The position numbers and the translations under genes were made by a program. From Thermoplasmata archaeon (GTDB lineage: Archaea; Thermoplasmatota; Thermoplasmata; Thermoplasmatales; Thermoplasmataceae): a stretch of DNA of 23,122 nucleotides. Shown here piece after piece: positions 7,942 to 14,471 of the stretch. Every line of letters begins with the position of its first letter. The first letter of the stretch is position 1. The notes below the pieces were generated by a model. The model ran no database searches. It saw only the letters and a program-made list of their open reading frames with translations, and had not been told where the DNA came from. The DNA is taken from contig JAKAYM010000012.1 of assembly GCA_021826795.1 (NCBI GenBank), positions 1 through 23,122 on the forward strand, read 5' to 3'.

Positions 7942-7954
7942 CTATTTAAATATA
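7942..7954 (+). promoter_or_regulatory. TATA-box promoter of the aldo/keto reductase gene
   Basis: CTATTTAAATATA is centred about 26 nt before the ATG at 7974 but only about 11 nt before an alternative in-frame GTG at 7959. The spacing therefore favours the ATG. Confidence 0.4.
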
Positions 7955-7973
7955 ATTCGTGTTGAGGAATTAC

Positions 7974-8810
7974 ATGATATACAGGGAATTCGGTAATACG
8001 TCATTTAAAACTTCGTGCATCGGAATGGGTACTTATTACGACATGAGATGGATTTTCAAAACATATCTGGGCATTTATAGCGGAAGGGAACAGAAAGAAG
8101 ATGCAATAAAATCAGGTATTGATAATGGGATAAATCTTATTGATACTGCAGAACTTTACCGGACTGAAAAAATTATAGCCCCTGTCATTAAGAATTACGA
8201 ACGTGATGAACTCTTTATAGCTACTAAGGTATTTCCAACACATTTATCTCCAAAATCTTTAGAAAGGGCATTGAATAGAAGCCTGAAAAATCTGGAAACA
8301 AACTATGTTGATTTATATCAAATCCATTTTCCTAATCCCACAATTGATCTCAAAAAGACTCTAAGAACAATGGAAGGAATGATCGATGCAGGAAAAATAA
8401 AATATATTGGCCTCAGTAATTTCTCTCTTAATCTATTAAAAAGATCTCAGGATATTCTATCAAAACACGAAATAACTTCTATACAGATAAATTACAATAT
8501 ATTCCACAGAAAGAGTCAGAATGAACTGATTAAATACTGTGAACAAAACCATATAGCCGTAATGGCATATTTTCCTCTAGGTCACGGCAGGGTTACACAG
8601 AAACAGTACAATGAATACTTTGATTATGTAAGAAAAACAATAGGGAATGTACCCAATGCAAATATTGCATTAGCGTATTTGATAAGTAAAAATCAGAATG
8701 TATTTCCGATACCCCGGGCTTCTAATCGATTTCATGTAACTCAGAATGCCAAATATTCAGATATTATATTAAATGAAGAGGATATAAAATATCTGGAGGA
8801 AAAGCTATAA
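7974..8810 (+). CDS. Aldo/keto reductase
   Basis: This is a 278-residue (beta/alpha)8 oxidoreductase of the AKR superfamily, which reduces aldehydes and ketones with NAD(P)H in the cytoplasm. The catalytic tetrad is intact: Asp57 (NLIDTAELY), Tyr62, Lys85 (ATKV) and His118 (YQIHFPNP). GLSNFS in the middle and IPRAS near the C-terminus match the cofactor-binding region. The physiological substrate is unknown; sugar or aldehyde reduction is possible in an organism using sugar-acid pathways. I prefer the ATG at 7974 because GAGG at 7964-7967 sits six bases before it and the TATA box is properly spaced. An in-frame GTG at 7959 would add only MLRNY and lies too close to the TATA box. It is monocistronic. 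Confidence 0.88.
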   Translation: MIYREFGNTSFKTSCIGMGTYYDMRWIFKTYLGIYSGREQKEDAIKSGIDNGINLIDTAELYRTEKIIAPVIKNYERDELFIATKVFPTHLSPKSLERALNRSLKNLETNYVDLYQIHFPNPTIDLKKTLRTMEGMIDAGKIKYIGLSNFSLNLLKRSQDILSKHEITSIQINYNIFHRKSQNELIKYCEQNHIAVMAYFPLGHGRVTQKQYNEYFDYVRKTIGNVPNANIALAYLISKNQNVFPIPRASNRFHVTQNAKYSDIILNEEDIKYLEEKL

Positions 8811-8917
8811 CATAAAAATTGCCATGTATATCTATATTGCTTGCAAAAATGCTTATCGTATCCGAACAATAAGAAAATAAATATAAATAAGAGAGTTTAA
8901 TATTATAATGGAGAGAA

Positions 8918-9232
8918 ATGATAATAGCGTTGGTATCATTTATTGGAGGAAGACTATCAGAGGCCAGTAGTGATTCTTCCATGGACATGGATGATATGAA
9001 AAAGACACTTGCATATGCATTTCTGTATGATTTTCCAGTAAATGTTTATACGGAAAATGAAGACTACAGAATTTTTTCTTTACTATCGATTAAATACAAT
9101 GACCGTGGAAATCTGTTCTTTTCCGGAACATATTATTCAAATAGTGTGAGAATTAAGAAAAACTTTTCATGGAGAGAGATAAAAAGAATTGAAATCAATA
9201 TAGAAAAGGAACCTGAAAAATCCATTTATTAA
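8918..9232 (+). CDS. Hypothetical protein, 104 residues
   Basis: I do not recognise this protein. It has 104 residues with a short hydrophobic start (MIIALVSFIGG), an acidic Ser/Asp/Met stretch (SSDSSMDMDDM), then a beta-rich region with many aromatic residues (FLYDFPVNVYTENEDYRIF) and a basic and acidic C-terminus. The start ATG at 8918 follows GGAGAG at 8910-8915, a reasonable Shine-Dalgarno motif. A TATA-like stretch lies at about 8878-8888. Another ATG ten bases upstream (8908) opens only a 20-codon frame that overlaps in a different phase. The gene converges with the DEAD-box helicase gene, with only 21 nt between stop codons. Confidence 0.55.
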   Translation: MIIALVSFIGGRLSEASSDSSMDMDDMKKTLAYAFLYDFPVNVYTENEDYRIFSLLSIKYNDRGNLFFSGTYYSNSVRIKKNFSWREIKRIEINIEKEPEKSIY

Positions 9233-9242
9233 AAATTATTTC

Positions 9243-9248
9243 AAAAAA
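9243..9248 (-). terminator. T-run terminator of the helicase gene
   Basis: Six T residues on the minus strand lie six bases beyond the helicase stop codon. Short T-runs are the usual archaeal intrinsic termination signal. There is no stem-loop. Confidence 0.3.
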
Positions 9249-9253
9249 CCAAA

Positions 9254-10561
9254 TTAGTATTCCCTTTTATGGAAATTTCTGCCGTTTCTCGGAGTTCTAC
9301 TTCTATCTCCTGATGAAGGTCTTCTGTTCCTGTTGTAGGATGGTCTGGAATTCCTCTGGAAACCAGAATCCCTGGTATTGTCTTCATTATCCCTGAACTG
9401 TGAGATCAGACTTCCGTAATTTATATCCTTATATTCGGACTCAAGATTTACATCTATTTTTTCCATTTTTATTTTATTTCTCCTCTGAATGCTCTGGATC
9501 AACCCGCGCTGATCAGCATCGAATATTGTCATTGCTCTGCCATCCTTTCCCATTCTCCCGGATCTTCCGACCCTGTGTGCATAGGTTTCAGTGCTGTCAG
9601 GGGCATCAAAGTTAATAATATCAGTTATATTTGGGATGTCCAGTCCACGGGCCGCAACATTGGTCGCAACCAGTATGCCCGCATCCATATGCCTGAAATC
9701 GTTAATAGACCTCTCACGTGCATGCTGCTTCATTCCCCCATGTATTAGTATATTATTGAATCCTGATCTCGATAGTATGAGATTCAAAAGGTCTCCAGAT
9801 CTCTGGGTTTTAACAAAGACTATTGCCTTTCTGGATCCGTAATTATGTATATATGACATCAAAGTCGAGAATTTATCAAATTTTTCAGAAATAGTATAAA
9901 GATGTTTTATAGATTCTGGAATAGCTTCCTCTCCACCCGCGCTAACGAACTCCGGCGACTTCATGAAATTCTTTGCTATAGTTTTTACCTCATTTGACAA
10001 TGTTGCAGATAAAAGTATGGTCTGGTGTTCATCTGAAACGAATGATATAACCTTCTTTATATCATCTATGAAACCCATATCAAGCATTAAATCTGCCTCA
10101 TCAAGAACAAGGTATTTCACATGTTCAAGCTTCAGATAACCCTGATTATGGAGATCCAGTATCCTTCCCGGCGTACCAACGACAATATCGGATCCGGGTA
10201 ATTGCTCTACCTGTTTGGATATTGATGCTCCTCCATAGACCGTTGTGGATTTTATCCCGGATATCTTTCCGAGTCTTGTAGCAACCCTGTATGTCTGCAG
10301 GGCAAGCTCTCTTGTTGGTAAAACTATGAGGGCTTTAACATTCCTTCCTTTCATTGATTCAATGGAATTTAATACAGGCAGGAGATATGCTGCTGTTTTT
10401 CCTGAACCTGTTTTAGAACGTATAATCACATCTTTCCCGCTTAATACGACGGGTATTGATTTGTCCTGTATTTCTGTTGGCTCAGTAAATTTCATTAAAC
10501 TTAATGATTTTTTTAGATTAGCTGATATATTCATATTCTCAAAACTAGACAATTTAAACAC
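9254..10561 (-). CDS. DEAD-box ATP-dependent RNA helicase
   Basis: This 435-residue helicase shows the family motifs in order: a Q motif around FTEPTEIQ (25-32), Walker A SKTGSGKT (49-56), PTRELA (82-87), TPGR (130-133), DEAD (154-157), SAT (185-187), ARGLDIP (304-310) and HRVGRSGR (329-336). The last roughly 35 residues are rich in Arg, Asn, Ser and Gly, an RNA-binding tail common in such proteins. It should unwind or remodel RNA with ATP, for example in ribosome assembly or mRNA turnover. The start is GTG at 10561. It keeps the conserved upstream Phe of FENM, and a TATA-like box is centred about 26 nt upstream. In-frame TTG (10552) and ATG (10534) are later options but would remove that Phe. 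Confidence 0.93.
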   Translation of the reverse strand: MFKLSSFENMNISANLKKSLSLMKFTEPTEIQDKSIPVVLSGKDVIIRSKTGSGKTAAYLLPVLNSIESMKGRNVKALIVLPTRELALQTYRVATRLGKISGIKSTTVYGGASISKQVEQLPGSDIVVGTPGRILDLHNQGYLKLEHVKYLVLDEADLMLDMGFIDDIKKVISFVSDEHQTILLSATLSNEVKTIAKNFMKSPEFVSAGGEEAIPESIKHLYTISEKFDKFSTLMSYIHNYGSRKAIVFVKTQRSGDLLNLILSRSGFNNILIHGGMKQHARERSINDFRHMDAGILVATNVAARGLDIPNITDIINFDAPDSTETYAHRVGRSGRMGKDGRAMTIFDADQRGLIQSIQRRNKIKMEKIDVNLESEYKDINYGSLISQFRDNEDNTRDSGFQRNSRPSYNRNRRPSSGDRSRTPRNGRNFHKREY

Positions 10562-10580
10562 TGATAGTATATATTATATT

Positions 10581-10593
10581 AAGATATATACTT
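10581..10593 (-). promoter_or_regulatory. TATA-box promoter of the helicase gene
   Basis: Minus-strand AAGTATATATCTT is centred about 26 nt before the GTG at 10561. This supports that start codon and a leaderless mRNA. Confidence 0.45.
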
Positions 10594-10620
10594 AATTATT
10601 CAAATTTTTTATGTTGAATT

Positions 10621-11511
10621 TCATATGTAATCATTTCTATTAACAACATTTTTTGGCTTACCTTTTAAATATGCTGATACATTCTGGAAGGCTTTTTCTA
10701 CAGGTACAATCATAAAATTTCTGGTGAGGCCCGCTACATGTGGCGTGACCATCACATTATCAGGTATTTTTCCTTCTATTTTAGGTTCTCCCCACCATAC
10801 ATCGGTCAGGAACCATTTATTGTTATTCTCAGAAAGATATCTTATCATATCTTCTTTCTTGACAATTTCAGCTCTTCCCACATTTATAATTATATTTCCC
10901 CTGAACTTATTCAGAAGCTCGTAATCAATGAACCCTCTTGTATACCTGTTCAGTGGAAGCGTGATAGCCATTATATCGGCATTCTGCGGGATATATAATT
11001 TATCCCTAGTAAAGAGGTCAATATTATTGTCTGATGGGTCTGTCCTTCCGAATCCGATGCTTTTCATGCCGAATGCATGTGCTATTCGTGCCATTTCCCT
11101 TCCAATTCCACCATATCCCATAATACCCAGTGTCTGACCATAGAGTGAATCCGATAGCTTCCTTTCATATTTCCCATTACGTATTAATGAGTTGGATTGA
11201 CAGATATTCTTGTATTTTGCTAAAAGAAGGGCAAATGCGTGCTCCGCTACAGGAATAGACCAGGCATCTGCATTGCTGCATATGACAACATTATTAGGTA
11301 TGGTCTTAAAGTCCAGATGATTAACACCTGCCGATATGCTTTGCATGAAAATTGTTTTCTTTCCAATAGCCGGTTTTCCCGCAAAAACAACAATCTCAGC
11401 ATCATCCGAAAATCCTTTAATAATTTCACAACCTGTCTGTGTTTCAAGTTCCTTTATAACTTCATCTGATATGGTCAAAGAAGAAAAATTTACCTGTAAA
11501 CTTATTTTCAT
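10621..11511 (-). CDS. D-isomer-specific 2-hydroxyacid dehydrogenase
   Basis: This 296-residue NAD(P)-dependent oxidoreductase interconverts 2-oxoacids and D-2-hydroxyacids. The Rossmann motif is GYGGIG (132-137). The catalytic set is Arg213 (NVGRAEIV), Glu242 (WWGEP) and His258 (TPHVAG), as in the glyoxylate/hydroxypyruvate reductase and phosphoglycerate dehydrogenase group. The cofactor-selectivity position after the second strand reads GFGRT (153-157), with Arg156 where NAD-specific enzymes usually have Asp, so NADPH preference is likely. It lacks the ACT domain of serine-pathway phosphoglycerate dehydrogenases. The true substrate (glyoxylate, hydroxypyruvate or another) cannot be chosen from sequence. 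It lies 59 nt upstream of the helicase gene on the same strand, but that gene has its own TATA box, so they need not form an operon. Confidence 0.9.
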   Translation of the reverse strand: MKISLQVNFSSLTISDEVIKELETQTGCEIIKGFSDDAEIVVFAGKPAIGKKTIFMQSISAGVNHLDFKTIPNNVVICSNADAWSIPVAEHAFALLLAKYKNICQSNSLIRNGKYERKLSDSLYGQTLGIMGYGGIGREMARIAHAFGMKSIGFGRTDPSDNNIDLFTRDKLYIPQNADIMAITLPLNRYTRGFIDYELLNKFRGNIIINVGRAEIVKKEDMIRYLSENNNKWFLTDVWWGEPKIEGKIPDNVMVTPHVAGLTRNFMIVPVEKAFQNVSAYLKGKPKNVVNRNDYI

Positions 11512-11521
11512 AGATGCTTAA

Positions 11522-11944
11522 TAAACGATATTATTAAAATATTGTTTTTATAAATTGTGAATTAGCATGTCAAAATTTTTATATTAGATTTAGAATATTT
11601 AATTAAATTTAAATATTTAAATATGGATTAACAAAGGGAAGACAGGTATTTAGCTCTACTAAATAGACAGATTACATCTTAGCCTTTGTCATTTACTATA
11701 GATATATTGGTGCAATTCCATACGAATAATGTTAATTATATAATGTATGTACACTCTATTACGTCTATTTACGATTTTATTATTTATATAACTAAAAATT
11801 TTTGTTAAAAATTTTAAATAATTTAGCGATTAATAGTATAAAATGTAGAAATAATTAAATAGTATGATTTCAATAAAATAACTTATAAATAACAAAAGAG
11901 CAGCATATAAGAAAAGAAAACTAAGGAAACGAGAGAGGTGGGAT
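11522..11944. other. AT-rich gene-free region
   Basis: This roughly 420-nt stretch contains no convincing protein gene on either strand. It holds the upstream region of the dehydrogenase gene, a possible TATA-driven structured RNA at 11631-11689, and a second TATA-like stretch (CTTATAAATAAC, 11882-11893) ahead of a strong AGGTGG motif at 11936-11941. The rest is AT-rich and featureless to me. Confidence 0.5.
11631..11689 (+). ncRNA. Possible small structured RNA (nested hairpin)
   Basis: ACAAAGG at 11631-11637 pairs perfectly with CCTTTGT at 11683-11689. Inside this frame TATTTAG (11647-11653) pairs perfectly with CTAAATA (11659-11665) around the loop CTCTA. The element is more GC-rich than its surroundings and begins about 26 nt downstream of a TATA-like stretch (about 11602-11612), as expected of a transcript start. 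No tRNA, C/D-box, SRP or RNase P motif is visible. It may instead be a remnant of a small repeat element. Confidence 0.25.
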
Positions 11945-12291
11945 ATTATTAAAATTGCCGGCTCATCCTTTACTCTTATTATGATATCCGGTTTTTTGAT
12001 ATTTCATCACCTTATCTTCCTATATTTATCAGTTATACCACCTATTATGATGGCCTTTCCCAGGGGGAAGATGGGAGAAAACCGCTGGTTACCATGATTT
12101 TACTTGGATTTGCAATGATATTTTCCTTTCCATCCACTGAAGGATATCTATTCAATAGCGATACTACTATAACCAGAGAGAATCTTTTCATAATACTTGC
12201 CATGATACCTCAATCAGTATATATAGCAACAAATGTCCGTAAAATCGTTACGATAGTCAGACGGCCAAAAAGACGGTATGCTGTTAAATAA
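11945..12291 (+). pseudogene. Small membrane protein gene split by a -1 frameshift at a G5 run
   Basis: Two hydrophobic frames join end to end. The first is open from about 11882 to a TGA at 12095-12097 and encodes IIKIAGSSFTLIMISG, two hydrophobic segments and AFPRGKMGENRWLP. The second begins at ATG 12094 but is open further upstream as EDGRKPLVTMILLG. One extra G in the G5 run at 12063-12067 would fuse them into a continuous protein of about 115 residues (PRGEDGRKPLVTM). The best ribosome-binding motif, AGGTGG at 11936-11941, is followed not by ATG but by ATT codons at 11945 and 11948, so the start codon may also be lost or be a rare AUU. Decay, programmed slippage and sequencing error cannot be separated here. 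Confidence 0.4.
12094..12291 (+). CDS. Small membrane protein, 65 residues (3' part of split gene)
   Basis: This is the intact downstream frame of the split region. It has a hydrophobic helix (MILLGFAMIFSF), a polar loop with FNSDTTITREN, a second helix (LFIILAMIPQSVYIA), and a very basic tail (RRPKRRYAVK) that would face the cytoplasm. The ATG overlaps the TGA of the upstream frame in the arrangement ATGA, so it could also be a translationally coupled second gene of an operon. I do not recognise the family. Confidence 0.4.
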   Translation: MILLGFAMIFSFPSTEGYLFNSDTTITRENLFIILAMIPQSVYIATNVRKIVTIVRRPKRRYAVK

Positions 12292-12547
12292 AATTTAAGG
12301 ATGTTAACTAAATTATTAATTATATATTATTCAGTAAGACAATGGATAATCTTGTCAATCTTTATTTATACAAAAATATAACTCTTTGCGATACTTTAAT
12401 ATAATCTTATTAGTGAATCAGAAACCCGGGAATCATGTAAAGTTATAGTGAATAATTCCAGGCAACTCCAATTCAGCATCAATACAGTATGGTTCTTCCT
12501 GAAAACTTTATAATCATGGAACTGGGATATGGAACAAAAACATAGTA

Positions 12548-12568
12548 ATGTATTGGCATTCAATACAT
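12548..12568. repeat. 8-bp stem-loop
   Basis: ATGTATTG (12548-12555) pairs perfectly with CAATACAT (12561-12568) around the loop GCATT. It is the first of three symmetric elements upstream of malic enzyme. Confidence 0.5.
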
Positions 12569-12594
12569 AATGATATTATAGATAAAATAATGAT

Positions 12595-12608
12595 GTTATC
12601 ATGATAAC
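12595..12608. repeat. Perfect 14-bp palindrome, possible operator
   Basis: GTTATCATGATAAC is its own reverse complement. It lies 74-87 nt upstream of the malic enzyme start and is a candidate binding site for a dimeric regulator. Confidence 0.4.
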
Positions 12609-12626
12609 TGCATCGGCAATTGCAGT
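12607..12626. repeat. 6-bp stem-loop
   Basis: ACTGCA (12607-12612) pairs with TGCAGT (12621-12626) around an eight-base loop. It shares two bases with the preceding palindrome. Confidence 0.35.
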
Positions 12627-12681
12627 AATACACATTCAAATTAATACGTAAAGTTTTAATAATTAACTTATATATATTTTT

Positions 12682-13989
12682 ATGATAATGAAAGATTCTG
12701 AGAGAACAGAATACTTCGACAGAAACGCAATAGAAATCTCAAAAAAATATAAGGGAAAAATACAGACTCTTCCTAAAGTTCCTATAAAAGGTATGGAGGA
12801 TTTTTCCTCTCTCTATACCCCAGGAATCGCTGCAGTATCAAAAAAAATTGAGGCTGACAAGGAGCTTGCATATGAACTGACAGGGAAATGGAATTCTGTT
12901 GCAATTTTAACAGACGGTACAAGAGTTCTCGGAATCGGTAATGTTGGGCCGGATGCGGCAATCCCTGTTATGGAAGGGAAGGCCCTGCTTTTTAATTATC
13001 TCGGGGGTGTGAATGCTATTCCCATACCATTAATTGTTAAAGATAATGATGAATTCATAGCTGCGGCAAAGGCCATACAGCCCTACTTCGGCGGGTATAA
13101 CCTTGAGGATATCCAGTCACCAAGATGCTTCTTTCTCCTAGAAAGTCTCCAGAAGTCCATGGAGATACCTGTGTGGCACGATGACCAGCTCGGTACAGCA
13201 TCCATAATCCTCGCAGGGGCCATTAATGCGTTGAAACTGGTAAACAAGAAAAAGGAGGAAGCCAAAATTGTTTTCAATGGTGCCGGTGCGGCCAATATCG
13301 CAGCAATATACCTCTTCGAGGCTGCTGGCTTTAAAAAAGAGAATATAGTTGCAATAGACTCTAAAGGTATAATAGAGCCATCCAGGGCAGATATAGATGC
13401 CCTGATGTTCAAGAATCCCTGGAAATATAAAATAGCATTGGAGACCAATGGGGAACGGCTTAATGGAGATCCTGCAAACGCCTTCAAGGGTGCGGATCTT
13501 GTTGTTTCGGCCTCAGTTTCCATTCCCGGGACAATTAAAAATGAATGGGTAAAATCCATGAACAGGGACCCCACTATCTTTGCTCTGGCAAATCCGCTAC
13601 CTGAAATCTGGCCTGAAGAGGCTAAGAAATCCGGAGCAAGAATCGTGGCAACCGGCAGAGGAGATTTTCCGAACCAGATCAACAACAGTATGGTATTTCC
13701 CGGAGTATTCAGGGGGGTTCTAGATGCAAGGTCTAAGGGCGTAAATTTCCAGATCATGGTTGCAGCATCACAGGCAATTGCTGACTTTGTTGAAAATCCC
13801 AGTGAAGATCATATAGTTCCATCCATGGAGGACTTTGAACTCTTCCCCAGAGTAGCATCTGTTGTTGCAAGGAAATGCGTAGAATCTGGTCTGGCGAGAA
13901 AATCCGATTCAACTGAGGGATTTTACAGGACAGCATCAGATATTATTTCAAAGAATAGAAATATTTACAACAAATTATTTGACATGTAG
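12682..13989 (+). CDS. Malic enzyme (malate dehydrogenase, oxaloacetate-decarboxylating)
   Basis: This 435-residue enzyme oxidatively decarboxylates L-malate to pyruvate and CO2 with NAD(P)+. The N-terminal malic domain has the catalytic Tyr45 (SSLYTPGIAAVS) and Lys100 (MEGKALLF), together with DGTRVLGIGNVGP (78-90). Metal ligands are likely Glu142-Asp143 (LEDIQ) and Asp168 (WHDDQLGTA). The nucleotide-binding domain begins at FNGAGAANIA (198-207). The length and lack of a phosphotransacetylase tail match the short archaeal and bacterial type. It connects the TCA cycle (aconitase nearby) with pyruvate, which is also the product of the KDG aldolase downstream. The ATG at 12682 is used; a second ATG two codons on (12688) is equally possible. 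Regulation may involve the inverted repeats at 12548-12626. It ends in TAG directly before an in-frame acetyltransferase gene. Confidence 0.93.
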   Translation: MIMKDSERTEYFDRNAIEISKKYKGKIQTLPKVPIKGMEDFSSLYTPGIAAVSKKIEADKELAYELTGKWNSVAILTDGTRVLGIGNVGPDAAIPVMEGKALLFNYLGGVNAIPIPLIVKDNDEFIAAAKAIQPYFGGYNLEDIQSPRCFFLLESLQKSMEIPVWHDDQLGTASIILAGAINALKLVNKKKEEAKIVFNGAGAANIAAIYLFEAAGFKKENIVAIDSKGIIEPSRADIDALMFKNPWKYKIALETNGERLNGDPANAFKGADLVVSASVSIPGTIKNEWVKSMNRDPTIFALANPLPEIWPEEAKKSGARIVATGRGDFPNQINNSMVFPGVFRGVLDARSKGVNFQIMVAASQAIADFVENPSEDHIVPSMEDFELFPRVASVVARKCVESGLARKSDSTEGFYRTASDIISKNRNIYNKLFDM

Positions 13990-13994
13990 GTGAT
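13988..13994 (+). promoter_or_regulatory. Shine-Dalgarno motif of the GNAT gene
   Basis: AGGTGAT is a full match to the archaeal anti-Shine-Dalgarno sequence. It overlaps the malic enzyme stop codon and lies four bases before the TTG at 13999, which supports TTG as the start over the GTG at 13990 contained within the motif. Confidence 0.55.
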
Positions 13995-13998
13995 AAAC

Positions 13999-14466
13999 TT
14001 GGTTAACATAAGATTAATGGAAAAAAAGGATATAGATAGTGTAATGGAGCAGCTATTGAGATTAAAACATTTAAATGAGGAATTTGATCCGCTTTTAAAA
14101 GTGTCCGTAGGAAATGAAAAAGAGATATCAGAAAAACTCAGCAGGATTATTGAGGATAAGGAAAACCACATTGGACTAGTTGCAGAGGACGGAAAAAGAT
14201 TAGTTGGCATGATCATATCTGATGTTATATTCAGAATATATTATGATCCCAAATACGAGGCGAGAATCAGAGAATTTTATGTAATTCCTGAATACCGGGG
14301 AAAGGGTGTTGGCATGAAACTCCTCGACAAATTAAGAGAGCTGGCTGCGGAAAGGAGCATAAAAATGATAACTGCAGAATTTCCATCCCTGAATCTGATA
14401 GCATCTAAATTTTATGAAAGTATCGATTTCAAGGAATTGATAAAAATTTATTCTAAAATAAATTAA
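13999..14466 (+). CDS. GNAT-family N-acetyltransferase
   Basis: From TTG 13999 this gives 155 residues. The fold is visible in order: an N-terminal strand NIRLMEKKDID, VAEDGKRLVGMII in the middle, FYVIPEYRGKGVGMKLLD with the acetyl-CoA pyrophosphate loop RGKGVG, then FYESIDFKEL near the end. It would transfer an acetyl group to an amine; the acceptor is unknown. It is translated directly after malic enzyme, so the two are co-transcribed and probably coupled, and malic enzyme or a metabolite of that node is a possible but unproved target. An upstream in-frame GTG at 13990 abuts the malic enzyme stop and would add three residues. The two stop codons of this gene and aconitase face each other only five bases apart. 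Confidence 0.85.
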   Translation: MVNIRLMEKKDIDSVMEQLLRLKHLNEEFDPLLKVSVGNEKEISEKLSRIIEDKENHIGLVAEDGKRLVGMIISDVIFRIYYDPKYEARIREFYVIPEYRGKGVGMKLLDKLRELAAERSIKMITAEFPSLNLIASKFYESIDFKELIKIYSKIN

Positions 14467-14471
14467 AAAAT

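Larger units (their letters stand above)
12292..12681. other. Intergenic region with clustered inverted repeats before malic enzyme
   Basis: No protein gene is supported in these 390 nt. The last 140 nt hold three successive inverted repeats (12548-12568, 12595-12608, 12607-12626) and then AT-rich promoter-like sequence. The first part is AT-rich, with a TATA-like CTTTAATATAATC near 12394-12406 that leads to no open frame. Confidence 0.5.

Noticed and set aside
13083..13757. Minus-strand open frame of 224 codons opposite malic enzyme.
   Set aside because: It is a shadow of a well-conserved enzyme gene, with low-complexity composition (Ala, Ser, Pro) typical of antisense frames.
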